DNA of 64,000 nt, taken from contig NZ_PKDG01000015.1 in assembly GCF_002863005.1 (NCBI RefSeq), positions 310,001 through 374,000 on the forward strand, in the 5' to 3' direction. The position numbers were made by a program, and so were the translations under genes. Each line of letters opens with the position of its first letter. The first letter of the stretch is position 1. Shown one piece after another: positions 56,313 through 64,000 of this stretch. Below the pieces are notes generated by a model. It was not told where the DNA came from, did no database searches, and worked only from the letters and a program-made list of their open reading frames with translations. The DNA is from Pseudoxanthomonas sp. (GTDB lineage: Bacteria > Pseudomonadota > Gammaproteobacteria > Xanthomonadales > Xanthomonadaceae).

Positions 56313-57199
56313 GGCGTCGCTCGGCCAAGGAGCATACAGGCTATCCCAGTGAACGTGAGTGCCACGCCGACAACGCCGCGACGGCCCAACGGTTCACGCA
56401 ACCACAGCGCCGCCAGCACCACCAGGAAGACCGATGCGGACTCGTTTAGGATCGCCGCGACCGAGGCCGACGTGAACTTGTAGCCCCCCAGCCACAGCAC
56501 CATCGACAGTCCCTGGCCGATCAGGGCGGCCAGCACCAGCCGGTGCCAGGGAACATCGGCGGGGACGAAGCGCATGCGTCGGCGCATGGAGGGCAGCAAG
56601 GCGAGCAGGAGCAGGCCGGCCAGCGCGCCGGACAGACGCAGCAGGGTGACCCACAACAGCGGCTGCGATTCCAGCGTGCGCTTCACCATCACGATGGCGA
56701 CCGCCATCAGCGCGATCGCCAGCACGCCGAGCGCGATGCCGCGCACGGTGTGCCCGGGATCGGCAGGGCGCCCGTGCGAGGGGCGGCTGACCAGCAGCAC
56801 GCCGCCGGCCACCAGCGCGAACCCCACCCACTGCACGCCGCCCAGGCGTTCGTCGAGGAAGACGAACCCCAACAGCAGCACCAGCGGACTGTAGAGATTG
56901 CCGATGACGCCCATGCGGCCGGCACCGAGCTCGTTGAGCGCGCGGAAATACAGCGTGTCAGCCAGCGCGATGCCGATCACGCCGCTGGCCAGCACGATCA
57001 GCAGGTCACGCGTCGGGAGGGCGGGCCACGCGCCGGCATGCAGCAACAGCGCCACCGGTGCCAGCACGCACAGCACCAGCGCGTTCTTCAGCAGATTCAG
57101 CGCCAGGGGCGGGAGGTGCGCGCCCAGCTGGCGCGCCAGGATCACGCCCACCGCCCATGCGGCGGCACTGCCCAGCGCCATGGCTTCGCCGATCCCCAC
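56309..57199 (-). CDS. EamA/DMT-superfamily transporter
   Basis: GTG start behind AGGGGA gives 296 residues and ten transmembrane helices in two EamA repeats (LYFRALNELGAGRMGVIGNL and FTSASVAAILNESASVFLVV mark the repeat ends). Substrate unknown. It overlaps the mlaE gene in ATGA and so is the first gene of the MCE operon, an unusual companion. Confidence 0.86.
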   Translation of the reverse strand: MGIGEAMALGSAAAWAVGVILARQLGAHLPPLALNLLKNALVLCVLAPVALLLHAGAWPALPTRDLLIVLASGVIGIALADTLYFRALNELGAGRMGVIGNLYSPLVLLLGFVFLDERLGGVQWVGFALVAGGVLLVSRPSHGRPADPGHTVRGIALGVLAIALMAVAIVMVKRTLESQPLLWVTLLRLSGALAGLLLLALLPSMRRRMRFVPADVPWHRLVLAALIGQGLSMVLWLGGYKFTSASVAAILNESASVFLVVLAALWLREPLGRRGVVGVALTFTGIACMLLGRATP

Positions 57200-57284
57200 G
57201 GTGTCCCCTGCCCACGTCGTCGGTGCGTAGTGTAAGCAGCACGAGGTGAAGCCATGCGCGTGGCCCTTGGGCGATACTGTGCCG

Positions 57285-58532
57285 ATGCCCGACGACATCC
57301 TGATGTCCGCCACCTACGCCCAGCGCATCGCCTTCGTCTGCGAGATCGCCGGGCGCCTGCACAGCTACGGCACGACCGCGCAGCGTCTGGAAGGCACGGT
57401 GGTGGGCCTGTCCCAGCGCCTGGGCCTGGATTGCGAACCGTGGTCGAACCCCACCGGGCTGATCCTCAGCTTCAGCGATCCTTCGCGCCCCCTGGGCGCC
57501 AGCGACAGCACGCGGGTCATCCGTCTGGCACCGGGCGAGACCGACCTGCACAAGCTGAGCGAAGCCGACCGCATCGCCGATGCGGTGTCGTCCGGCCAGA
57601 TGAGCATCGCCCAGGGCCACACGGCGCTGCGTGCGCTCGACCGCACCCCGAGCCGGCGCTGGCGCGCGATGCAGATCTTCGCCTCGGGCCTGGCCGCGGC
57701 AGCCGTGGCCGGCCTGTGGCGGCTGCCGTGGCTGGATATCGCCACCGCCGGCCTGATCGGCATCATCATCGGTGTGCTGGGCGAACTGATCGCGCGCCGG
57801 CCGCAGATGAAGGAGGCCAGCGATGCGATCTCGGCGCTGGTCGCCGGCTTCGTCGCGATCCTGGTCGCGAGCTTCATCGCCCCGTTGAACCTCAACACGG
57901 TGATCATCGCCTCGCTGATCGTTCTGCTGCCCGGCATGGCGCTGACCAACGCCGTGAACGAGCTGACCAGCCAGCATCTGGTGTCCGGTGTGGCGCGTTT
58001 TGCCGGCGCAGTCGCGACCGTGCTCAAACTGACCGTGGGTAGCATGATCGCGGTGACGCTTGCACCATTGCTGGGTCTGGAGCCGCAAGTGCGTGCCGCA
58101 AGGCCGCAGCCCGAGTGGGTGGAGTGGGGTTCAATGGTCGTGGCGGCCTATGCCTTTGCCGTGCTTTTCAAAGCACACCGGCGCGATTATTTCTGGGTTA
58201 TGGCGGCAGCGATTGCCGGATACAGCATCTCTCGGTATCCCCTTCAAGCTTGGGATGTTCCTGCGGGCATTTTCCTCTCCGCCCTGACGCTGACCGCCGC
58301 CGGCAATGCCTTCGCGCGCTGGGCCAACCGGCCGGGCGCGCTGATCCGCGTGCCGGGCATCCTGATGCTGGTGCCGGGCAGTACGAGCCTGCGTGGCCTG
58401 CTGACGCTGGTGCAGCAGCAGGACGTGGGCGTGGGCCAGTCTGCCCTGCTGGCGGTCACCAACGTGGTGATGGCGCTGATCGCGGGTCTGCTGTTCGGCA
58501 ACCTGCTGATCTCGTCGCGCAAGAATCTCTGA
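57285..58532 (+). CDS. ThrE-family threonine/serine exporter
   Basis: A 415-residue protein with a cytoplasmic N-terminal domain (DUF1212; FVCEIAGRLHSYGTTAQRLEG and RLAPGETDLHKL) followed by about ten transmembrane helices including the DUF3815-like C-terminal half. This is the full-length ThrE layout, exporting threonine and serine. ATG at 57303 or an upstream GTG are alternatives. Divergent from the DMT/MCE operon. Confidence 0.88.
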   Translation: MPDDILMSATYAQRIAFVCEIAGRLHSYGTTAQRLEGTVVGLSQRLGLDCEPWSNPTGLILSFSDPSRPLGASDSTRVIRLAPGETDLHKLSEADRIADAVSSGQMSIAQGHTALRALDRTPSRRWRAMQIFASGLAAAAVAGLWRLPWLDIATAGLIGIIIGVLGELIARRPQMKEASDAISALVAGFVAILVASFIAPLNLNTVIIASLIVLLPGMALTNAVNELTSQHLVSGVARFAGAVATVLKLTVGSMIAVTLAPLLGLEPQVRAARPQPEWVEWGSMVVAAYAFAVLFKAHRRDYFWVMAAAIAGYSISRYPLQAWDVPAGIFLSALTLTAAGNAFARWANRPGALIRVPGILMLVPGSTSLRGLLTLVQQQDVGVGQSALLAVTNVVMALIAGLLFGNLLISSRKNL

Positions 58533-58544
58533 CGCGCGCAAACG

Positions 58545-58575
58545 GAAACGGGAGGCCCAGGCCTCCCGTTTCTTT
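58545..58575. terminator. Intrinsic terminator between the exporter and H-NS genes
   Basis: A 13-bp perfect stem (GAAACGGGAGGCC and complement) with a two-base loop and TTTCTTT after it; works for the rightward exporter gene and sits between convergent genes. Confidence 0.88.
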
Positions 58576-58593
58576 CCATCACGCGAAGCGCGG

Positions 58594-58962
58594 TTACTTC
58601 TTCTTGATGATGAAGTCTTCGGCCTTCTTGCCCTTGGCGATCAGGGCGGCCATCCAGCGCGGATGCTTGCCGCGACCGGTCCATGTTTCCTTCGGATTGG
58701 CGGGGTTGCGGTACTTCGGCGCGACCTTGCCGAGCTTCTTGCCGGCGCGCGGTCCAGGCTTGCTCGCTGCCTTGGCGGGGCGCGTGCCGCCGGCGCCGAA
58801 CAGCTCCTCCAGCGTGTAGCCCTCGGCCTTGGCGAATTTGGTGATCTTGCCGCGCACCGTCGCGATGGGCGTGCGCTTGGCCAGCTTGCTCTGCTGTTGC
58901 TTGGCCTTTTCGATCAAGGCGCCAAGTTCCTTGGCGGACAGGTTACGCAGGTCGATCGACAT
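58594..58962 (-). CDS. H-NS family nucleoid-associated protein
   Basis: A 122-residue protein starting MSIDLRNLSAKELGALI behind GGAGATAG. N-terminal short coiled coil, Lys-rich linker, then the H-NS core YRNPANPKETWTGRGKHPRW, the minor-groove-binding hook. Likely silences AT-rich acquired DNA; the low-GC parts of the T4SS and LPS loci are candidate targets. Confidence 0.92.
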   Translation of the reverse strand: MSIDLRNLSAKELGALIEKAKQQQSKLAKRTPIATVRGKITKFAKAEGYTLEELFGAGGTRPAKAASKPGPRAGKKLGKVAPKYRNPANPKETWTGRGKHPRWMAALIAKGKKAEDFIIKKK

Positions 58963-59082
58963 CAACTATCTCCAGTCAGGAAGGGAAAGCCCGTCCTTGG
59001 CAGTGGCACGATGGTAAGCGACCACGGAATCGCCGCACAAACCCGGGGGTGCGGGGATGCCGGTTCGCGCATCCCCGCGGCA

Positions 59083-60777
59083 TCAGGCGCGCAGGCGTGC
59101 GAGCAGGTCCTCGCGGCCGATGTTCTCCGCGTCCTGCGCGCGACGCGCACGGTATTCGAACGTGCCTGCCGCCAGCCCGCGCTCGGATACCACCACCCGG
59201 TGCGGAATGCCGATCAGTTCGATGTCGGCGAACATCGCACCCGGGCGCAGGCCGCGGTCGTCCAGCACTGCTTCGATGCCGGCAGCGTGCAGGTCGGCGA
59301 GGAGCGCCTCGGCGGCATCCTTCACCGATGCGTCGTCCTTCGGATTGATCATGCACACCGCAACAGCCCACGGCGCCATCGGCGCGGGCCAGACGATGCC
59401 GTTGGCGTCATGGTTCTGCTCGATCGCCGCCGCGACGATGCGCGACACGCCGATGCCGTAGCAGCCCATGGCCGGCGTGGCGGCCTTGCCGGTTTCGTCC
59501 AGCACGGTGAACTTCATCGCTTCGCTGTACTTGCGGCCGAGCTGGAACACGTGCCCCACCTCGATGCCGCGCACCAGGCGGATCTCTCCACCGTCGGCCG
59601 CCGTGTCACCCGCGACCACGTTGCGGATGTCGGCTACCGTCTCCGGTTCCGGCAGGTCGCGACCCCAGTTGACGCCGGCGAGATGGAAGCCGGCCTCGTT
59701 GGCGCCGACGACGAAATCCGCCATCGCCGCCACGTCGCGGTCGGCGACCACGCGGATCGCCTGCTTCGCGTCGATCGGGCCGAGGAAGCCCGGTTCACTG
59801 CCGAGGTGGGCGAGGATTTCCGCCTCCGTCGCCAGCCGGTAGTCGGCCATGCCGGCGACCTTGCCCAGCTTGATCTCGTTGACGGCATGGTCGCCGCGCA
59901 CCAGTGCCAGCACGAAGCCGGCGTCGGTCATGACGGCGACCGACTTCACCGTGCGCTGCAGCGGGATGCCGAGCAGCGCGGCGACCTCCTCGCAGGTCTT
60001 CTGCGTGGGCGTGGCGACCTTGCTCAACGTCTCCGTGGCGGCCGGCCGCGGACCCGGGGCTGCCGCCTGCGCGGCTTCGACGTTCGCGGCGTAGTCGGAG
60101 CCGGTGGAGAACGCGATGGCGTCCTCGCCCGAATCGGCCAGCACATGGAATTCCTGCGAGGCATCGCCGCCGATGGCGCCGCTGTCGGCCTGCACCGCTC
60201 GGAAGTCGAGGCCCAGGCGGGTGAAGATGCGCGTATAGGCCGCATGCATGTTGCGGTACTCGCGCACCAGGTCCTCGTCGGTGATGTGGAACGAGTAGGC
60301 ATCCTTCATCACGAACTCGCGCGCACGCATCACGCCGAAGCGCGGGCGGATCTCGTCGCGGAACTTGGTCTGGATCTGGTAGAAATTCACCGGCAGCTGC
60401 TTGTAGCTGGACAGCTCCTGGCGCGCGAAGTCGGTCACCGCCTCTTCGGCCGTCGGGCTGTAGCAGAAGTGCTGCTCCTTGCGGTCGGTGATCTTCAGCA
60501 ACTGGCCGCCGAATTTCTCCCAGCGCCCGGTCTCCTCCCACAGCTCGCGCGGCTGGATGGTCGGCATGATCATCTCGATCGCGCCGGCACGGTCCATCTC
60601 TTCGCGTACCACGGTTTCCACCTTTCGCAGCACGCGCAGGCCCAGCGGCGACCAGGTGTACAGGCCGGCTGCGAGCTTGCGGATCATGCCGGCGCGGAGC
60701 ATCAGCTGGTGGCTGACCAGCTCGGCATCGGCCGGGGTTTCCTTGGTGGTGCGGAGGTGGAACTGCGACAGGCGCAT
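59083..60777 (-). CDS. proS: Prolyl-tRNA synthetase
   Basis: A 564-residue class-II synthetase of the bacterial type: motifs 1-3 in the N- and C-terminal parts of the catalytic core ([54 protein letters not shown]), an inserted YbaK-like editing domain (about 225-390) and a C-terminal anticodon domain. Confidence 0.98.
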   Translation of the reverse strand: MRLSQFHLRTTKETPADAELVSHQLMLRAGMIRKLAAGLYTWSPLGLRVLRKVETVVREEMDRAGAIEMIMPTIQPRELWEETGRWEKFGGQLLKITDRKEQHFCYSPTAEEAVTDFARQELSSYKQLPVNFYQIQTKFRDEIRPRFGVMRAREFVMKDAYSFHITDEDLVREYRNMHAAYTRIFTRLGLDFRAVQADSGAIGGDASQEFHVLADSGEDAIAFSTGSDYAANVEAAQAAAPGPRPAATETLSKVATPTQKTCEEVAALLGIPLQRTVKSVAVMTDAGFVLALVRGDHAVNEIKLGKVAGMADYRLATEAEILAHLGSEPGFLGPIDAKQAIRVVADRDVAAMADFVVGANEAGFHLAGVNWGRDLPEPETVADIRNVVAGDTAADGGEIRLVRGIEVGHVFQLGRKYSEAMKFTVLDETGKAATPAMGCYGIGVSRIVAAAIEQNHDANGIVWPAPMAPWAVAVCMINPKDDASVKDAAEALLADLHAAGIEAVLDDRGLRPGAMFADIELIGIPHRVVVSERGLAAGTFEYRARRAQDAENIGREDLLARLRA

Positions 60778-60847
60778 CGGCAGGGGGATCCGGGAGGGGC
60801 GAATCGCCTATTTTGCCAGCCTTGGCCGCACGCGGGGCGGCGCTGGG

Positions 60848-61135
60848 TCAATCGGCGTCGGTCGCGGCGTCGCCGCTCACGCGGATGCCGGCGGGCGTGT
60901 CGCGGTCGATGCGTTCGTAGCGCCGGCCCTTTGGCGGCTGCTCGGTGATCTGCAGCACGCCGGCGTCGTCGCGCCAGCGATACAGCGAAGGACGGGTTTC
61001 GCGCGCCTGGGCGGCCGCGGCGTCGTCCGCGCGCGCCTGCTTGCGCGATGTGGCGTCAGGGGCTTCCCGGCCGAGCCACCAGGCGACGCCGACCCCCAGT
61101 GCGATGCCTGCCGCGATCGCCAGCCAGGCGCGCAT
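60848..61135 (-). CDS. Small DUF4124 membrane-anchored protein
   Basis: A 95-residue protein with an N-terminal uncleaved-looking helix (AWLAIAAGIALGVGVAWWLG) and a short DUF4124 motif (LYRWRDDAGVLQITEQPP). DUF4124 proteins are envelope proteins of unknown role. It lies nine bases downstream of a second DUF4124 gene in the same direction. Confidence 0.78.
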   Translation of the reverse strand: MRAWLAIAAGIALGVGVAWWLGREAPDATSRKQARADDAAAAQARETRPSLYRWRDDAGVLQITEQPPKGRRYERIDRDTPAGIRVSGDAATDAD

Positions 61136-61144
61136 CCGGCCGGA

Positions 61145-61546
61145 TCAGGTGCCGGCGGCCGGCTTGCAGTAGGCCTTCACCGCGGCCTCGGCGAGATTGC
61201 GCTGGTTCTCCCGACCGGTGTCGTCCAGCGTGGTGTCCGGCTTGCCGTCACCGTCGGTGTCCTGCTGGATCGGGCCTTTGGTGGCCGCCAGCATCTGTAG
61301 GTTGGCGCGCGCGGTCGTGCACTGCGGGTTTTCGACCGGCTTGCCGGCCGGCTGCGGGGCATCCGTGGCCGCGGCACCATACTGGTTGATGCGGCGGTTC
61401 TGCGCAGCCTGCTGGTTGGGCGGCGGGCTGTCGGAGTAGTGCGTCACCCCGTTCTTGTCCTTCCACTGGTAGACCTGCTGGGCCTGCACGGTGGAGGCGG
61501 TAGCCAGGCAGAGCGCCAACACGGACAGGCAGGACAGGAGGCGCAT
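61145..61546 (-). CDS. DUF4124 periplasmic protein
   Basis: A 133-residue protein starting MRLLSCLSVLALC behind GGAG; signal peptide ends near TVQA|QQVY. DUF4124 motif YQWKDKNGVTHYSDSPP directly follows, then a Gln-rich linker and a C-terminal helical part with TDGDGKPD. Function unknown. Paired with the smaller DUF4124 gene. Confidence 0.83.
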   Translation of the reverse strand: MRLLSCLSVLALCLATASTVQAQQVYQWKDKNGVTHYSDSPPPNQQAAQNRRINQYGAAATDAPQPAGKPVENPQCTTARANLQMLAATKGPIQQDTDGDGKPDTTLDDTGRENQRNLAEAAVKAYCKPAAGT

Positions 61547-61637
61547 GGGAAGCTCCGGATCACGGGGGACCCGATTGCAGCACCCCCGGGCCGCGCAGGC
61601 AAGCCGGGCAGGGGAGCGCTGGGCTAAACTGCGACCC

Positions 61638-62417
61638 ATGAACGAAATCAAGCCGCCCCCGCGCTCCCGCGGGATCTACCTGCTGCCCAACCTGTTCACC
61701 ACCGCGGGCCTGTTCGCGGGGTTCTTCGCGATCATCGCCGCCGCCAACGGCCAGTTCGTGAATGCGGCCATCGCCGTGTTCGTGGCGGGCCTGATGGACG
61801 GCATCGATGGCCGCGTGGCGCGCCTGACGGGCACCAGCAGCGATTTCGGCGTGCAGTACGACTCGCTGGCCGACCTGGTCAGCTTCGGCCTGGCGCCGGC
61901 GCTGGTGATGTACCACTGGTCGCTGTCGGCGCTGAAGTTCGACGGTGGCGTGATGGGGCGCGTGGGCTGGGTCGTGGCATTCCTGTATGCGGCGTGCGCC
62001 GCCTTGCGCCTGGCGCGCTTCAACACGCAGGTCGGCACGGTGGACAAGCGGTGGTTCATCGGCCTGGCCAGTCCGGCGGCCGCCGGACTGATGATGTCCT
62101 TCGTATGGGCGTTCGCCGACGGCGAACTGGGCTGGACGGGCGAGGAACTGCGTTATCTGGCGCTGGCGGTCACGCTGGTCGCGGCGCTGCTGATGGTGAG
62201 CCGCATCCGCTTCTGGAGCTTCAAGGGCACTGGCGAGGGCGGGGCGAAGGCCGACCGCATTCCGTTCGTGGTGCTGGCGCTGGTGCCGCTGGTGCTGGCG
62301 ATCCTGTTCATCGACCTGCCGCGCACCTTGTTCGCGGTGGGCGTGGTGTACGCGCTGTCGGGCCCCGGTTACTGGCTGTGGCAGCGCGCGCGCCGGCACA
62401 AGGATGCTTCCGCATGA
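61638..62417 (+). CDS. pssA: CDP-diacylglycerol-serine O-phosphatidyltransferase
   Basis: A 259-residue polytopic CDP-alcohol phosphotransferase with the active-site pattern DGIDGRVARLTGTSSDFGVQ followed by YDSLAD, all aspartates present. The start motif IYLLPNLFTTAGLFAGF is typical of type-II PssA. Makes phosphatidylserine. Stop overlaps the next gene in ATGA. Confidence 0.94.
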   Translation: MNEIKPPPRSRGIYLLPNLFTTAGLFAGFFAIIAAANGQFVNAAIAVFVAGLMDGIDGRVARLTGTSSDFGVQYDSLADLVSFGLAPALVMYHWSLSALKFDGGVMGRVGWVVAFLYAACAALRLARFNTQVGTVDKRWFIGLASPAAAGLMMSFVWAFADGELGWTGEELRYLALAVTLVAALLMVSRIRFWSFKGTGEGGAKADRIPFVVLALVPLVLAILFIDLPRTLFAVGVVYALSGPGYWLWQRARRHKDASA

Positions 62418-62851
62418 CGCTGGCGGCGGACCGTTTGTGGTCGGCCGAGCAGCAGGGCTGGCTTCGCGCACTCGGCCACGCCATCTACCTGCCCGCCGAC
62501 TGGCCGACCGAGGCCGGCGCCCCGGCGGCGGCTAGGGTGGATATCCAGGACGTACGCACGGAGGCGGCGACACCGACAACGCCTGCGCCGCGTGCAAGAC
62601 CACCGGCACCCGACGCTGACGAGCGACCCGCACCCGTGCGCCAGGCATCGGCGCCCCGGACCGGTGGCGCGAAGCTGCCGGACCGCCTGCATTTCGCGCT
62701 GATCCGCGCATCGGGCTGCAATCCCAATGCGCCGGAAGCCGCCGCCCTGATCGCGCAATGGCCGAGTTCGGCGGAATTGCGCGGCAACCCGGCCGCCAAG
62801 CGCGCGCTGTGGCCGCTGTTGCGTCGCCTGCGCCGCGGTATCGCGACATGA
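62414..62851 (+). CDS. holD: HolD-like DNA polymerase III psi subunit (divergent)
   Basis: A 145-residue protein with ATGA overlaps on both sides (pssA, rimI). The C-terminal motif AELRGNPAAKRALWPLLRRL lines up with the end of E. coli HolD, which as I recall it reads LRANPTARAALWQQI, and the N-terminus has the short WLRALG-x-IYLP element followed by a disordered Ala/Pro/Thr linker. In E. coli holD directly precedes rimI, as here. Sequence identity elsewhere is low and annotation pipelines usually leave this gene hypothetical. Assignment rests on motif plus synteny. Confidence 0.68.
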   Translation: MTLAADRLWSAEQQGWLRALGHAIYLPADWPTEAGAPAAARVDIQDVRTEAATPTTPAPRARPPAPDADERPAPVRQASAPRTGGAKLPDRLHFALIRASGCNPNAPEAAALIAQWPSSAELRGNPAAKRALWPLLRRLRRGIAT

Positions 62852-63357
62852 GCGCGCTGGGCGTCGAGGCCTCGCCGGGGTCCACGTCCAGCCTGCGGCC
62901 GATGCGCGAGGGCGACCTCGACGCGGTGATGGCGATCGAGCAGCGCGCCTATCCGTTTCCCTGGACGCGCGGCATCTTCAAGGATTGCCTGAAGGCCGGT
63001 TACCCGTCATGGGTGATGACGGAACACGGACTGGTGATCGGCTACGGCCTGCTGAGCATCGCGGCAGACGAGGCGCATGTGCTGAACGTCTGTGTGGCAC
63101 CGGAACGCCAGGGGCGCGGTCTCGGTCGCCACCTGTTGCGCGCGCTGGTGAAGATCGCCCGCGACCACCGCGCACAGCGCGTCTTCCTGGAAGTGCGCCC
63201 GTCCAATCCGGGCGCGATCGCGCTGTACCACAGCGAAGGCTTCAACGAGATCGGCCGCCGGCCGCGCTACTACCCGGCCCGCGATGGTCGCGAGGACGCA
63301 CTGGTCATGGCGATCGAACTGGTCGCCGACGACATCACCTCGATGCCGCCGCTGTAG
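62848..63357 (+). CDS. rimI: Ribosomal-protein-alanine N-acetyltransferase RimI
   Basis: This ATG (MSALGVEASPG) gives 169 residues. GNAT fold with acetyl-CoA loop APERQGRGLGRHLL, RimI motif EQRAYPFPWT, and the C-terminal LEVRPSNPGAIALYHSEGF. Acetylates the N-terminal alanine of ribosomal protein S18. Stop codon TAG lies in a GTAG stem-loop. Confidence 0.94.
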   Translation: MSALGVEASPGSTSSLRPMREGDLDAVMAIEQRAYPFPWTRGIFKDCLKAGYPSWVMTEHGLVIGYGLLSIAADEAHVLNVCVAPERQGRGLGRHLLRALVKIARDHRAQRVFLEVRPSNPGAIALYHSEGFNEIGRRPRYYPARDGREDALVMAIELVADDITSMPPL

Positions 63358-63438
63358 GGCGGAGCTCGCTCCGCTGCTTTCCGGTCAGTCGATGGAAGGG
63401 TAACGCCTGCGCGGAGTCGAGCAAGCTCGACTCTACCG
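63354..63438. repeat. Pair of inverted GTAG REP-like elements
   Basis: First unit: GTAG then GCGGAGC-TC-GCTCCGC (63354-63374), reading rightward and containing the rimI stop. Second unit, reading leftward: GAGTCGAGC-AA-GCTCGACTC (63414-63433) followed by CTAC. Two GTAG elements in opposite orientation resemble the dimer arrangement known for SMAG/REP sequences of Stenotrophomonas. They lie between convergent rimI and valS. Confidence 0.78.
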
Positions 63439-63457
63439 AACCGGAATGACGTGAGCG

Positions 63458-64000
63458 TCAGAGCTTCGCGCGCTGCCCGTGCAGGGCGGCGAGCTGGTTG
63501 CTCCAGTCGACGAGGCGCTGGCGTTCCTGTTCGACCACCGCCGGCGGCACTTTGTCGGTGAACTTGGCCAGCTTGGCCTCGCTCTTCTCCTTCTCGCTGG
63601 CGACGCGTGCGATTTCCTTGTCCAGGCGCGCGCGTTCGGCATCGAGATCGACCAGGCCTTCCAGCGGCACCAGCAGCTTCAGCTCACCGACCATCGCGGC
63701 CGCCGAGGCGGGCGCATCGGCACCGGCGTCCAGCCACGCGATGCCTTCGAGCTTCAGCAGGAACGACAGCGGCGCGGTGAAACGCTCGATCCGCGCACGG
63801 TCCTGCGTGGCACCGTCCTGCAGCAGCAGGCGGACGGTCTTGCCCGGCGAGACGTTGAGCTCGCTGCGCACGCGACGCAGCGTGGACACCATCGTCTTCA
63901 GCCATTCCACGTCGGCATCGGCCTGCGCGTACTCCTGGCCGGCGAAGTCGCTGGCGATCGGGTAGGGCCGCAGCGACACGGTGCCGCCGTCGATGCCCAG
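63458..64000 (-). CDS. valS: Valyl-tRNA synthetase (C-terminal part; 5' end outside window)
   Basis: The frame is open to the right edge. What is seen is the end of the anticodon-binding domain ([35 protein letters not shown]) and the C-terminal coiled coil that contacts tRNA ([18 protein letters not shown]), ending in [10 protein letters not shown]. Confidence 0.95.
   Translation of the reverse strand: MGIDGGTVSLRPYPIASDFAGQEYAQADADVEWLKTMVSTLRRVRSELNVSPGKTVRLLLQDGATQDRARIERFTAPLSFLLKLEGIAWLDAGADAPASAAAMVGELKLLVPLEGLVDLDAERARLDKEIARVASEKEKSEAKLAKFTDKVPPAVVEQERQRLVDWSNQLAALHGQRAKL

Overview
The window is a GC-rich chromosomal segment from a gammaproteobacterium of the Xanthomonadaceae. A Pseudoxanthomonas/Stenotrophomonas/Lysobacter-like genome is my best guess; the genus is inference. 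The family call rests on a Clp-type CRP regulator beside speD, an antibacterial-type chromosomal virB locus, an LPS island bounded by metB and etfA, a Xanthomonas-type H-NS protein, and stem-loops carrying the GTAG tetranucleotide typical of Stenotrophomonas/Xanthomonas REP sequences.

Region 1 (1-12.6 kb) is a type IV secretion locus read rightwards in the order virB9 (cut by the left edge), B10, B11, B1, B2, B3, B4, B5, B6. A small DUF4189 secreted protein follows, then a lipoprotein and a 611-residue cell-wall hydrolase. The hydrolase combines a lytic-transglycosylase domain, an M23 endopeptidase and two peptidoglycan-binding domains. The last two genes look like an immunity/effector pair, but the hydrolase lacks the usual C-terminal secretion domain (XVIPCD). 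virB7, virB8 and virD4 are not in view and probably lie to the left.

Region 2 (13-25.7 kb) is mostly core genome: clp, speD, a guanidine-II (mini-ykkC) riboswitch in front of a Gdx/SugE guanidinium exporter, coq7, rplM-rpsI, tRNA-Gln(CTG), a 2OG-dioxygenase, the last two steps of tyrosine catabolism (maiA, fah), pilU, a DUF4398/OmpA pair, a YdcH/DUF465 protein with an elaborate 5' leader, and the transsulfuration pair cbs-metB.

Region 3 (25.6-42.7 kb) is the LPS O-antigen island. rmd and gmd make GDP-D-rhamnose. wzm/wzt form an ABC exporter whose Wzt carries a polysaccharide-binding C-terminus. There is a GT4 enzyme and a very large methyltransferase/coiled-coil/GT2/WbsX fusion, so assembly looks ABC-dependent with a capped chain. 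At the right end a GT-C membrane protein faces an operon of GtrA flippase, GT2, GNAT acyltransferase and PIG-L deacetylase, which resembles a periplasmic LPS-decoration cassette with an added deacetylation/acylation step.

Region 4 (42.8-64 kb) returns to housekeeping: etfBA, an ATP-grasp ligase, scoAB, a metzincin lipoprotein with six near-identical 96-residue FG-GAP-like repeats, ETF-ubiquinone oxidoreductase, alkB, an Mla/MCE lipid transporter operon (DMT transporter, STAS-MlaE, MlaF, MlaD, auxiliary lipoprotein), a ThrE-like exporter, an H-NS protein, proS, two DUF4124 proteins, and pssA, an unannotated-looking HolD homologue and rimI in one overlapping operon. The window ends in the 3' part of valS. 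Several genes (coq7, rimI, the ETF-QO gene) end in a TAG stop that is itself part of a GTAG stem-loop.
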